64,000 bases of DNA from Pandoraea sp. (GTDB taxonomy: Bacteria; Pseudomonadota; Gammaproteobacteria; Burkholderiales; Burkholderiaceae). The notes beneath the pieces were generated by a model. That model saw nothing but the letters and a program-made list of their open reading frames with translations. It had not been told where the DNA came from and ran no database searches. A program made the position numbers and the translations under genes. The stretch spans positions 1-64,000 of the forward strand of contig NZ_SCSK01000035.1 of assembly GCF_004297875.1 (NCBI RefSeq). Reading direction: 5' to 3'. This document shows, piece after piece, positions 1-12,118 of the stretch; position 1 is the first letter of the stretch; the number at the start of each line of letters is the position of its first letter.

Positions 1-22
1 CATCGATTTCGACAGCGATCGC

Positions 23-850
23 CTAGCGCTCGCCCGGCGGGTAGCTAGATGGGTAGCTGCGTGGGTGAAGCCTCACACAGACCCATATCTGACGCGCCTT
101 ACATGAAACTTCCTGAATCAGCTGCACTTCTTCCGGATGCTGCTTGATCACATCCGAGCGCGTGAGGATCAGGTTGGTCAGATTACCGGCCGCCTGATCG
201 TAAGGCAGGTTGAACAGCGTGCCCGCGCCCATCATGCGGATCTGCGAAGCAAACGGCTCGACCGAGCACACCATGTCGATATCCCCGCGCTGCAAGGCGC
301 TCGCATCGTCAGCTGGATTCGGGATGTTGATGAATTGCACGTCCCGGTCGGGATTGATGCCATGCATCAGAAATTCGCCGCGCATATGAATGTCCTGCGC
401 GTTGCCGCGCGAGGCGGCAACCTTCAGCGGTTTGCCCGCCGCCTTGCGCGCCTTGACCAGCTTGACCAGTCCGGCCCAGTCATTCTCCCTGAGCCCCAGG
501 CCGTTGCGCTGCAGGATCTCGGAGCCACCGTTGACCTGACCGGAAATCGCGACGACGTCGAAGCCGCGATCGAGCGCCGTGACCAAATGCAGATACGTGA
601 CCTGCGCAACGTCGATACTGTGTGAAACCAGCGCGGTCAGCACGTCGTTGCCGGAGGTAAACGGAATCGCTTCGATCTTGACCGACTTGCTGTATTGCGG
701 CACCAGCGCCATCGACAGGCACTGGGCGCATTTGGCAAAGCCGACCTTGACGACCGGCTCGGCGCCTTGGGCACGAGCGGCCGGCGAGGCCAGCGGCAGT
801 GCCAACGAAGTAATCGCGACGGCTGCCGCGAACAATGCCTTGCGAAACAT
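23..850 (-). CDS. NitT/TauT/SsuA-type ABC transporter substrate-binding protein, C-terminus apparently truncated or replaced
   Basis: MFRKALFAAAVAITSLALPLASPAARAQG signal peptide, then VKVGFAKCAQCLSMALVPQYSK...; family-like up to HPEEVQLIQEV, then an atypical tail SCKARQIWVCVRLHPRSYPSSYPPGER before the stop. Confidence 0.7.
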   Translation of the reverse strand: MFRKALFAAAVAITSLALPLASPAARAQGAEPVVKVGFAKCAQCLSMALVPQYSKSVKIEAIPFTSGNDVLTALVSHSIDVAQVTYLHLVTALDRGFDVVAISGQVNGGSEILQRNGLGLRENDWAGLVKLVKARKAAGKPLKVAASRGNAQDIHMRGEFLMHGINPDRDVQFINIPNPADDASALQRGDIDMVCSVEPFASQIRMMGAGTLFNLPYDQAAGNLTNLILTRSDVIKQHPEEVQLIQEVSCKARQIWVCVRLHPRSYPSSYPPGER

Positions 851-927
851 TTGACTCTCCTGTGAGCAACATGCGCCGGATTGCGCAAGCCATGGCTCGC
901 AAGATGCATGCCAACAAATAGCTAATA

Positions 928-939
928 ATTGCATACAAT
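928..939. promoter_or_regulatory. Candidate GntR/FCD operator, ATTGCATACAAT
   Basis: Near-palindrome in the intergenic region between the divergent SBP gene and the GntR-family regulator; resembles ATTG-N4-CAAT operators of VanR/FCD regulators. Confidence 0.4.
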
Positions 940-1179
940 CATCAAAACGTTTGTTCGCAATGCCTTGCCCCGCACCAGCGGGGCGCGCGACCGCGACAGT
1001 GTGCTGTCCAGACTTGCCCCGCTGCCGACCCGGCGCACCATGATGCACGGCACCACGCTTCTTTCCGGTGCGTTCGCGCGTCATCTTCGGCCATGCCGGC
1101 CCGCGCCGGGTGCGGCAAATATTCCGGCCCCCGTGTACACAAAACATCGCGATCTGCCTTATTATTTCGGCTACCCACC

Positions 1180-1911
1180 GTGCAGGCGAGAATCGAATTG
1201 AAGCAAGCTGCCGCGCCGGCCGTCGAGCCGGAAGTGTCGAACCGGCCATCGTTTTCCAACGATGAAATCTACCGCCGCATCCAGAACGCGGTGCTCGAGC
1301 ATCGCCTCGCGCCAGGCACCAAGCTGGTGGAGGAGCGGCTCGCCGAAATCTCGGGCGTGAGCCGCACCAAGATCCGCGAGGTGCTTGGCAAGCTCGCCCA
1401 TGAAGGCCTGGTGACACTGATTCCGAACCGCGGCGCCTTTATCGCCAGCCCGAGTGCCCAACAGGCGCGCGACGTGTTCGTTACGCGCCGCATGATCGAG
1501 CCGGAAATGGCGCGGCTGCTGGCGCACTCCGTCACCACGCCGCAACTGCGCGCGCTGCGCCGGCACGTGCGCCAGGAGAGCGAGGCGCGCCGGCGTGGCG
1601 AAATGCACACGGTGATCCGTCTGTCCGGGGAATTCCATGTGCTGTTTGCGCAGATGCTCGGCAACGAAATACTGCTGCGACTGCTGCGCGAACTCACGCC
1701 GCTGACGTGCCTGGTGATCACGCTCTACGACAAACCCAACGTGCCGGCCTGCCCGCATCATGAGCACGACGAGCTGATCGATGCGCTCGAAGCGCGCGAT
1801 GGCGAGCGCGCCGCCGGGATCATGCTCGAGCACCTGCGGCACATCGAAGCAACGCTGAGCTTCGACACGCCGGCCCCGGCAGCCGTCGACATCGAAGCGA
1901 TTTTTTCCTGA
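1180..1911 (+). CDS. GntR family transcriptional regulator (FCD domain)
   Basis: wHTH DEIYRRIQNAVLEHRLAPGTKLVEERLAEISGVSRTKIREVLGKLAHEGLVTLIPNRGAFIASPS plus FCD-like C-terminus; GTG start at 1180 assumed (ORF opens at 1093). Confidence 0.85.
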   Translation: MQARIELKQAAAPAVEPEVSNRPSFSNDEIYRRIQNAVLEHRLAPGTKLVEERLAEISGVSRTKIREVLGKLAHEGLVTLIPNRGAFIASPSAQQARDVFVTRRMIEPEMARLLAHSVTTPQLRALRRHVRQESEARRRGEMHTVIRLSGEFHVLFAQMLGNEILLRLLRELTPLTCLVITLYDKPNVPACPHHEHDELIDALEARDGERAAGIMLEHLRHIEATLSFDTPAPAAVDIEAIFS

Positions 1912-2154
1912 TTTTCTCCTGACACTGCGGCCTCTGGCCCGACAATCCGCCTCGCCGGCCGATCATGGCCGGCCCACGGCTCAGCCGGGACGGCCCTCGC
2001 CGCGCGCTCGTTTGCACTACGAAAATCTGCCGCAACCGCCCGCCGCTCCACGACTCCAATCGCAAGTGCGATAGCCCACTCGCTCGGCGTCACACAAGCA
2101 TCATGCAACGCCGCTACCTTTTGGAAGGCCGGCAGCCGCCCTTTGGAGTCCCCT

Positions 2155-3603
2155 ATGGCAAATCAACTTGGCAATATCGATCATATCGTCTACCTGATGC
2201 TGGAAAACCGCTCGTTCGACCAGATGCTGGGATTCCTCTACAGCGACAGCGGCAATCGCTCGCCGGCCGGACAGCTTTTCGACGGACTGACCGGACAGGA
2301 ATCGAACCCGGACGAGCTGGGCCGGCCGGTGCCGGTCTACAAAATACGGGCGAGCGACCCGCATCCTTATTTGATGCCGGGCGCCGATCCCGGCGAAGGG
2401 TTTCTGAACACGAACTACCAGTTGTTCGGCACCGACACCCCGGCCTCCGACGCGACCCCGAACAATCAGGGTTTCGTGCGCAACTTCAAGGCGGCGATCG
2501 CCTCGGATCTGGCCAGGCATTACCGCGATTCGCTGCCAGGCACGGTGCCGGCCCAGATCATGGGCATGTACACGCCCGAGCTGCTGCCGGTGCTTAGCGC
2601 ACTGGCGCGAGGTTACGCGGTATGCGACGCGTGGTTCGCGTCAGTGCCGAGCATGACCATGCCCAATCGCGCGTTCGCGCTGGCTGGCACATCGCAGGGG
2701 CATCTCGACGACCACGTGAAGATATTTACTTGCCCGAGCATTTTTGGACGCCTGACCGAACGGCAGGTCGACTGGGCCGTGTTCGGCTATAACCGCGAAC
2801 CCATCACGCGCCACAATTTTCCCGATACGCAAAGCGCCGACGACAGTCACTTCGGCCATTTCCGCGACTTCCAGGCGCGCGCGGCCAACGGGACGCTTCC
2901 GGCATTCACGTTTCTCGAACCGAGCTGGGACGCGAACGGCAACAGCCAGCATCCCAACTATGACGTGGCGGCCGGCGAACAATTGATACATGACGTCTAT
3001 CAGGCGGTGCGCAGCGGCAAGAACTGGCATCGCACGCTGCTGATCATCAACTACGACGAGCACGGCGGCAACTACGATCACGTTGCGCCGCCAGAGAACG
3101 TGGCCGCCCCGGGCGACGGCACGCTCGGAGAATTCGGTTTCGAATTCACCCGCTTGGGCGTGCGGGTGCCGGCCGTGCTGGTCTCGCCGCTGATCGCCCC
3201 CGGCACCGTATTTCGCCCTTCGTCCGCCACGCCGCTCGATCACACCTCGGTGCTGGCGACGATTCACCAGCGATGGGGCACCGCGCCGCTGAGCGCGCGC
3301 GATCGGGCCGCGCCGTCGCTGGGCGACGTGCTCACGCTCGCGCAGCCGCGCACCGACGACCCGCTGCAGGGCGTGAGCGTGCCGCAAGCCGGTCTTCATC
3401 ACCCGAATGCGGCGCGGCCCTCGCGACTCGACCGGCTGCAGGCGGCACGCGTCGCCGCCTTGCCGCTGCGCAACGAGCAGGGCTACTACGAGGAAGCGAT
3501 GCCGAACTTCACCTCCAGCAGCGAGCTTGGCGACTTCATTCGCGACCGGTCGGCCGCATGGCGCGAGCACATGCGGCGCCTGCGTCAACGACGGCCCGGC
3601 TGA
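2155..3603 (+). CDS. Phosphoesterase family protein (phospholipase C / AcpA acid phosphatase-like)
   Basis: [23 protein letters not shown]-terminal motif, [27 protein letters not shown]. Confidence 0.85.
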   Translation: MANQLGNIDHIVYLMLENRSFDQMLGFLYSDSGNRSPAGQLFDGLTGQESNPDELGRPVPVYKIRASDPHPYLMPGADPGEGFLNTNYQLFGTDTPASDATPNNQGFVRNFKAAIASDLARHYRDSLPGTVPAQIMGMYTPELLPVLSALARGYAVCDAWFASVPSMTMPNRAFALAGTSQGHLDDHVKIFTCPSIFGRLTERQVDWAVFGYNREPITRHNFPDTQSADDSHFGHFRDFQARAANGTLPAFTFLEPSWDANGNSQHPNYDVAAGEQLIHDVYQAVRSGKNWHRTLLIINYDEHGGNYDHVAPPENVAAPGDGTLGEFGFEFTRLGVRVPAVLVSPLIAPGTVFRPSSATPLDHTSVLATIHQRWGTAPLSARDRAAPSLGDVLTLAQPRTDDPLQGVSVPQAGLHHPNAARPSRLDRLQAARVAALPLRNEQGYYEEAMPNFTSSSELGDFIRDRSAAWREHMRRLRQRRPG

Positions 3604-3783
3604 CGTCGGCCGGGTCGGGCCGGCCGTCTTTCCGGCGCGGACTGTGTCGAAGTATCGCTGTGGCCACGCCGATATATTCGGTGTCCATAGCATGCTTGGT
3701 AGACAGGCCGCACGGGCGTTACACTAACGGCTAACGATCGGTCTATCGTTCCTCGTCATCCGTACGCCAAAGGAATCCGTGTT

Positions 3784-4800
3784 TTGAAAGGCATCGCCGC
3801 CCGCCTCACCCGTTCTGCCTGTATCTTTATCGCTTCCCCGCATCGCCCGCCCGGCACCCGGCGTCTCGCCCGTTGCTTGTCCCTTGCCGCACTCTGCCTG
3901 GCTTTGCTTGGCCCGGCAGGTGGCGCGCTCGCACGCGAGCACGCGCATCCGCCTCCACCCGAGGTGCATCACGTCAAGGCTCGCCCGCATTCCGCTAGCC
4001 ATGCTCGACGCCCGCCGCGGCCGCGATTGCTGCCGCGGTGCGGCTACAATGCGGCGGCCGTGCGGCGGCTGCATTCGCGGGCCATCTATGTGCTGGACGT
4101 CAAGTCCAACACGGTCCTGCTGTCGCGTCGCGCCCACGAGGTTCGCCCGATTGCGTCGATTTCCAAGCTGATGATGGCGGTCGTGGCGCGCAGCGCCCGT
4201 CGGCCGCTCAACGGCATGCTGCGCGTCACGGCGCAAGACCTTGACCGCATCAAGTTCACCGGCTCGCGGCTGAAGGTCGGCTCACGACTGTCGCGCCGGG
4301 ACATGCTGCATATCGCGCTGATGTCGTCGGAGAACCGCGCGGCGGCCGCACTCAGCCGCGACTACCCGGGCGGGCGGCCAGCCTTTATCGCGGCAATGAA
4401 CCGCAAGGCGCGCCAGCTCGGCATGCGCCATACGCACTTTGACAATGCGAGCGGACTCTCGCCGCACAACGTCTCGACCGCCGCCGATCTGGCCAAGCTG
4501 GTCGCGTACGCCAATCGCGACCCGCTGATCCGGCGCTTTTCCACCGACAAGTGGGATACCGTTTATCCGGGACGCGGCCAGCTCGTGTACGTCAATTCCA
4601 ACGCGCTGATTCGGCTCGGGCATGCGCCCATCCAGTTGCAGAAAACCGGCTTTATCAACGAGTCCGGTCACGGCATGGTGATGCGCATGCAGGTGCGGGG
4701 TCGCCCTCAAACGCTGGTGCTGCTGGGTTCGCGCTCGCCGCGCGGCGACATCGCCGACGCAATCCAAATCCGTCGCTGGCTCGACTGCTCGCTGAGCTAG
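3784..4800 (+). CDS. pbpG: D-alanyl-D-alanine endopeptidase (PBP7-like serine peptidase)
   Basis: RPIASISKLMMAVV (SxxK), SSENRAAAAL (SxN-like), QLQKTGFINESGHGMVM (KTG). Confidence 0.85.
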   Translation: MKGIAARLTRSACIFIASPHRPPGTRRLARCLSLAALCLALLGPAGGALAREHAHPPPPEVHHVKARPHSASHARRPPRPRLLPRCGYNAAAVRRLHSRAIYVLDVKSNTVLLSRRAHEVRPIASISKLMMAVVARSARRPLNGMLRVTAQDLDRIKFTGSRLKVGSRLSRRDMLHIALMSSENRAAAALSRDYPGGRPAFIAAMNRKARQLGMRHTHFDNASGLSPHNVSTAADLAKLVAYANRDPLIRRFSTDKWDTVYPGRGQLVYVNSNALIRLGHAPIQLQKTGFINESGHGMVMRMQVRGRPQTLVLLGSRSPRGDIADAIQIRRWLDCSLS

Positions 4801-4905
4801 GGCGCGACACCGGAGTTCGCCTCGCGCCGACGCACTATGCTGAATGCATTGGCATGCTTTGCATCATCATCCATCAATGCTCACCAACCCTTAGCCGATA
4901 CCGCC

Positions 4906-7073
<2,168 letters not shown>

Positions 7074-7075
7074 GC

Positions 7076-8119
7076 ATGGCGAAAGAAAAAGACAACGGCC
7101 AGGCCACCCAGCCGATGAGCATGATCCAGGCGCTGCGCTCGGCCATGGATGTGATGCTCGAACGCGACAGCAACGTGGTGGTGTTCGGGCAGGACGTCGG
7201 CTACTTCGGCGGCGTGTTCCGCTGCACCGAGGGCCTGCAGGCCAAGTACGGCACCTCGCGCGTGTTCGATACGCCGATCTCCGAAGGGGGCATCGTCGGC
7301 GCGGCGGTGGGCATGGGCGCCTACGGGCTGCGACCGGTTTGCGAGATTCAATTCGCCGATTATTTCTACCCGGCCTCCGACCAGATCGTCTCGGAGGCAG
7401 CGCGCCTGCGCTACCGCTCGGTGGGCGAATTCATCGCGCCGCTGACAATCCGCATGCCCTGCGGCGGCGGGATTTATGGCGGGCAGACGCACAGCCAGAG
7501 TCCGGAGGCGATGTTCACGCAGGTATGCGGCTTGCGCACAGTGATGCCGTCCAACCCCTATGACGCAAAAGGGCTGCTGATCGCGGCGATCGAGAACGAC
7601 GATCCGGTGATTTTCCTGGAGCCCAAGCGCCTCTACAACGGCCCGTTCGATGGGCACCACGAGCGGCCCGTGACGCCCTGGAGCAAACATCCGGCCAGCG
7701 CGGTGCCCGAAGGGTATTACACGGTGCCGCTCGAATCGGCAGCCGTGGTGCGCGCCGGCAGCGCCGTGACAGTGCTGACGTACGGCACGACAGTACACGT
7801 GTCTCTGACGGCCGCCGAAGAGACCGGCATCGACGCCGAGATCATCGATCTGCGCAGTCTGTGGCCGCTCGATCTGGAGACCATCGTGAACTCGGTGAAC
7901 AAGACCGGGCGCTGCGTGGTGGTGCACGAAGCCACGCGCACCTGCGGGTTTGGCGCCGAACTCATCTCGCTGGTGCAGGAGCACTGCTTCTATGCGCTGG
8001 AGGCGCCAGTCGAACGCGTGACCGGGTGGGATACGCCGTATCCCCATGCGCAGGAATGGGCGTACTTCCCCGGTCCGCGCCGGGTCGGCGAAGCCCTGCG
8101 CCGTGTCATGGAGGCTTGA
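7076..8119 (+). CDS. bkdA2: Branched-chain 2-oxoacid dehydrogenase E1 beta subunit
   Basis: MSMIQALRSAMDVMLERDSNVVVFGQDVGYFGGVFRCTEGLQAKYG..RVFDTPISEGGIVGAAVGMG. Confidence 0.92.
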   Translation: MAKEKDNGQATQPMSMIQALRSAMDVMLERDSNVVVFGQDVGYFGGVFRCTEGLQAKYGTSRVFDTPISEGGIVGAAVGMGAYGLRPVCEIQFADYFYPASDQIVSEAARLRYRSVGEFIAPLTIRMPCGGGIYGGQTHSQSPEAMFTQVCGLRTVMPSNPYDAKGLLIAAIENDDPVIFLEPKRLYNGPFDGHHERPVTPWSKHPASAVPEGYYTVPLESAAVVRAGSAVTVLTYGTTVHVSLTAAEETGIDAEIIDLRSLWPLDLETIVNSVNKTGRCVVVHEATRTCGFGAELISLVQEHCFYALEAPVERVTGWDTPYPHAQEWAYFPGPRRVGEALRRVMEA

Positions 8120-8120
8120 G

Positions 8121-9446
8121 ATGGGGACGCACATCATCAAAATGCCCGATATCGGCGAAGGCATCGCCGAGGTCGAACTGGCGGCCTGGCACGTCAAGGT
8201 GGGTGACACCGTAAAGGAAGATCAGCCGCTGGCCGATGTGATGACTGACAAGGCCACGGTGGAAATCCCATCGCCCGTGAGCGGCACCGTGCTGGCACTG
8301 GGCGGCCAGGTCGGCGACGTGATGGCGGTGGGCAGCGAGCTGATCCGCCTGGAAGTCGAAGGCGCTGGCAATCAAAAACCCGGGGCCGCGCAAACCGCTC
8401 CAGCTGCGGCCCAAGCAACGCCGGCGCCAGCGGCTCCGGCAGCGCACGCCGAACCGGCGTCGCAAGCCACGCCCGAACCCGCAACCGAGGCAGCGCCTGC
8501 ACCGGTCGCGCCGGCCGCTTCGCGACCAGCGCCTCCTGCGCAGGCGCCGGTGGTCGCGCGCCAGCCGGGCGAGCGGCCGCTTGCCTCGCCGGCGGTGCGC
8601 AAGCGTGCCTGGGATCTGGGCATCGAACTGCGTTTCGTGCACGGCACCGGCCCGGCTGGCCGGATCGGCCATGAAGACCTCGACGCGTATTTGCAGGGGC
8701 GCGGCGGCACGCTCGGCACGCGCGCCGGCCTGGTCGAGCGCAACGACGAGCAAGCAGTGCCGGTGATCGGCCTGCGGCGCAAGATCGCGCAGAAAATGCA
8801 GGAGGCCAAGCGGCGCATTCCGCATTTCAGCTACGTCGAGGAGATCGACGTGACCGAACTCGAAGAGCTGCGCGCCCAATTGAACCGCAAATGGGGCGAG
8901 TCGCGCGGCCGGCTGACGGTGCTGCCGCTGCTGGCGCGTGCCATGGTGCTGGCGCTGCGCGACTTTCCGCAGATCAATGCGCGCTTTGACGACGAACTCG
9001 GGGTCGTCACACGCTATGGCGCGGTGCACCTGGGCATCGCCGCGCAAAGCCCGGGCGGCCTGATGGTGCCGGTAGTGCGCCACGCCGAGGCACGCGATCC
9101 GTGGTCGATCGCCGCCGAGATCGCCCGGCTGGGCGACGCGGTACGTGGCGGCAAGGCCGAGCGCGACGAGCTGCTCGGCTCCACCATTACGATCAGCAGC
9201 CTTGGTCCGCTGGGCGGCATCGTCAGCACGCCGGTGATCAATCGTCCGGAAGTGGCCATCGTCGGCGTCAATCGCATCGTCGAGCGGCCGATGATCCGGC
9301 ACGGCGTGGTGGTGCCGCGCAAGTTGATGAATCTCTCGTCATCGTTCGATCATCGCGTGGTCGACGGCATGGATGCAGCCGAGTTTATCCAGGCGGTGCG
9401 CGCCCTGCTCGAACAACCCGCCATGCTTTTCGTGGAGGCCTCATGA
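8121..9446 (+). CDS. bkdB: Branched-chain 2-oxoacid dehydrogenase E2, dihydrolipoyl acyltransferase
   Basis: Lipoyl domain [46 protein letters not shown], Ala/Pro-rich linker, catalytic [15 protein letters not shown]. Confidence 0.93.
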   Translation: MGTHIIKMPDIGEGIAEVELAAWHVKVGDTVKEDQPLADVMTDKATVEIPSPVSGTVLALGGQVGDVMAVGSELIRLEVEGAGNQKPGAAQTAPAAAQATPAPAAPAAHAEPASQATPEPATEAAPAPVAPAASRPAPPAQAPVVARQPGERPLASPAVRKRAWDLGIELRFVHGTGPAGRIGHEDLDAYLQGRGGTLGTRAGLVERNDEQAVPVIGLRRKIAQKMQEAKRRIPHFSYVEEIDVTELEELRAQLNRKWGESRGRLTVLPLLARAMVLALRDFPQINARFDDELGVVTRYGAVHLGIAAQSPGGLMVPVVRHAEARDPWSIAAEIARLGDAVRGGKAERDELLGSTITISSLGPLGGIVSTPVINRPEVAIVGVNRIVERPMIRHGVVVPRKLMNLSSSFDHRVVDGMDAAEFIQAVRALLEQPAMLFVEAS

Positions 9447-10858
9447 GCGAGATTCAAACGACGACGCTGCTGGTCATCGGCGGCGGCCCCGGCGGCTATG
9501 TCGCGGCGATTCGCGCCGGACAATTGGGCGTGCCAACCGTGCTGGTCGAACGCGAGCGTCTGGGCGGCACGTGCCTGAACATTGGCTGCATTCCGTCCAA
9601 GGCGCTGATTCACGCGGCCGAGGAATTCGAGAAGGCGATGCACTATGCAGCCGAGCCGGCCTCGCCGCTGGGCATCCGGGTGCAGGCCCCGCGCATCGAC
9701 ATCGCGCAGACGGTGGCCTGGAAAGACGGTATCGTCGAGCGGCTCACCGGCGGGGTTGCTGGCCTGCTGAAAAAGCATGGCGTGACGGTCATCCACGGCC
9801 ACGCGCGCGTGCTCGACGGCAAGACCGTGGAGGTCGCGACCGATGACGCGCAGGATGGCCAGGCGCTGCGCATTCAGTGCGAACACCTGTTGCTGGCAGC
9901 CGGCTCCGAGCCGGTGCCGCTACCCTCGATGCCGTTCAGCGACAGGGTGATCACCTCCACCGAGGCGCTGTCGCCGCGCACGCTGCCGCGTCGCCTGGTG
10001 GTGGTGGGTGCCGGCTATATCGGGCTCGAATTGGGTACGGTCTACCGCAAGCTCGGCGTCGAGGTCACGGTGGTCGAGGCCAAGGCGCGCATCCTGCCGA
10101 CCTATGATGCCGCGCTGACCAAGCCGGTGGCCGAGGCGCTGGCCCGCCTGGGCGTGACAGTGCATCTGGAGCGCAAGGTACTGGGGCTCAATCACGCGGG
10201 CGACGCCGTGCGGGTGCAGGATGCCGCCGGCGCCGAGACGGAGCTGCCGGCCGATCGGGTGCTGGTCGCCGTCGGCCGACGCGCGCGCACCCAGGACTGG
10301 GGTCTGGAGGGCCTGCAGCTCGATCGCAACGGCGGCGCGCTGCGCATCGACGATCAATGCCGCACCTCGATGCGCAACGTCTGGGCGATCGGCGATCTCA
10401 CCGGCGAGCCGATGCTGGCGCATCGAGCCATGGCGCAGGGCGAGATGGTGGCCGAGCTGATCGCCGGCCGGCGCCGCCATTTCACCCCCGCCGCGATTCC
10501 GGCAGTGTGTTTCACCGACCCCGAGATCGTCACCGCCGGGCTGTCGCCCCCCGAGGCCGAGGCGGCCGGGCTGGACTGCGTGTCGGCCGTTTTCCCGTTC
10601 AGCGCCAACGGCCGCGCGATGACGCTCGGCTCGACCGAGGGCTTCGTGCGTGTGGTTGCGCGTCGCGACAACCATCTGATCGTCGGGTGGCAAGCGGTCG
10701 GTCGCAGCGTATCCGAACTCGCCGCCGCGTTTTCGCAGTCGCTGGAAATGGGCGCACGGCTGGAGGACGTCGCCGGCACCATCCACGCGCACCCGACGCT
10801 GGGCGAGGCGGTGCAGGAGGCGGCGCTGCGGGCGCTGGGTCACGCGCTACATATTTGA
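9443..10858 (+). CDS. lpdV: Dihydrolipoyl dehydrogenase (E3)
   Basis: [41 protein letters not shown] redox-active Cys pair, [19 protein letters not shown]. Confidence 0.93.
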   Translation: MSEIQTTTLLVIGGGPGGYVAAIRAGQLGVPTVLVERERLGGTCLNIGCIPSKALIHAAEEFEKAMHYAAEPASPLGIRVQAPRIDIAQTVAWKDGIVERLTGGVAGLLKKHGVTVIHGHARVLDGKTVEVATDDAQDGQALRIQCEHLLLAAGSEPVPLPSMPFSDRVITSTEALSPRTLPRRLVVVGAGYIGLELGTVYRKLGVEVTVVEAKARILPTYDAALTKPVAEALARLGVTVHLERKVLGLNHAGDAVRVQDAAGAETELPADRVLVAVGRRARTQDWGLEGLQLDRNGGALRIDDQCRTSMRNVWAIGDLTGEPMLAHRAMAQGEMVAELIAGRRRHFTPAAIPAVCFTDPEIVTAGLSPPEAEAAGLDCVSAVFPFSANGRAMTLGSTEGFVRVVARRDNHLIVGWQAVGRSVSELAAAFSQSLEMGARLEDVAGTIHAHPTLGEAVQEAALRALGHALHI

Positions 10859-11005
10859 ACCTGTGGCTTCATCGGGCTGGGCGGCATAAGCCGCCCGGCC
10901 CGCGCCGGCGGCCTTCCGGTAAAACGCAGATCGCATGCTCGTGCCGCACACCACGCATGGCCGCAACCCTGTCCGACATGTCGCCCTGACCTCCGCCGAA
11001 ACACT

Positions 11006-11980
11006 CTACGCGCTCGCATTCGCCGGTCCATGCTGGGCAAACAAGCCCGCCTGGACATCGGCCACGCATTCGAGCGCAATGCCAACCACCGGATTGGCCG
11101 TTTCGCGATTATAGAAAAGGCGGATCGCGCCGAGCAGCGAGGTGCCCGGAAACGGAATCACTTTGATATCGCCCCGATGGGCCAGTCTGCGAGTCACCGC
11201 AAGCGGCATCAGCCCCAGAAACGGTGCGCTTTTCAGAATCGCTTCATTGACCGCCAGTGAAATGGATTGCACGCAGCCCGGCGGAAACTCTAGCCCATGC
11301 TGCTGCATCCAGCGGCTCAATGCCATCGTGATAGGTGCCTCCCGGGGCGGCAAAATCCATGGCATGCCGGCGATGTCGGCCGGCGCGACATGGCGCCGCG
11401 CGGCAAGCGGGTGGTCGCGCCCGCAAACAATCACGATAGGGTCGTCGAGCAGCGTTTCGACGGCAAATTTGCTGGCACCGAGTTCGGCTGGCGCCTCTTT
11501 GCGACTGAAGACAAAGTCCAAGTCGCCGGCGGTCAACATCGGAAATAATCGATCACTGGTGGCCTCGAAAAATGCAATGTCGACGTTGGGGGCTCGCTTC
11601 TTGATCTGCAACACCAACTCAGGCGCAAACACCGGCATGACGGTCGCTACCGCGCCGACGGCGATTTTCCCCGAAATGCCGCTACACAAGGCGTCGGCCT
11701 CGTAGCGCGCTTGCTCCAACTGGTGCAGAACTTCCCTGGCGTGCTTGAGTAGCGTCTCGCCCAGCGCGGTGAACTGCAGGCGATTGCCGACGCGCACCAG
11801 CACCGGGGCGCCCAGCCCCGCCTCCAGCTCAGCCAGCTGTTTGGAGATAGCCGGCTGCGTCACGTTCAAACGCTGCGCAATGAGCCGAACTTGACCGAGG
11901 CTGGCGAACATCGTCAATAGCCGCAAATGGCTGAGCTTGAGTCCGCTTTGAAAGAAACGCTCGATCGGTTTCATCGCCAT
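11006..11980 (-). CDS. LysR family transcriptional regulator
   Basis: SGLKLSHLRLLTMFASLGQVRLIAQRLNVTQPAISKQLAELEAGLGAPVLVRVGNRLQFTALGE. Confidence 0.88.
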   Translation of the reverse strand: MAMKPIERFFQSGLKLSHLRLLTMFASLGQVRLIAQRLNVTQPAISKQLAELEAGLGAPVLVRVGNRLQFTALGETLLKHAREVLHQLEQARYEADALCSGISGKIAVGAVATVMPVFAPELVLQIKKRAPNVDIAFFEATSDRLFPMLTAGDLDFVFSRKEAPAELGASKFAVETLLDDPIVIVCGRDHPLAARRHVAPADIAGMPWILPPREAPITMALSRWMQQHGLEFPPGCVQSISLAVNEAILKSAPFLGLMPLAVTRRLAHRGDIKVIPFPGTSLLGAIRLFYNRETANPVVGIALECVADVQAGLFAQHGPANASA

Positions 11981-11997
11981 TTTCCTTTATTTTTCAC

Positions 11998-12013
11998 ATA
12001 ACCATCAGGTTAT
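11998..12013. promoter_or_regulatory. Candidate LysR operator ATAACC-ATCA-GGTTAT
   Basis: Perfect 6-bp inverted repeat with 4-bp spacer in the divergent LysR/sulfatase intergenic region. Confidence 0.4.
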
Positions 12014-12118
12014 TCACTTTCAATAAAATGTCAATTGCATCTCATGATGGTTAAAACCAGAATGAAGGCAACCGCGGGCGATGCGAAGCCGCCCGATACG
12101 AATTCGAGCCATCCCCTC

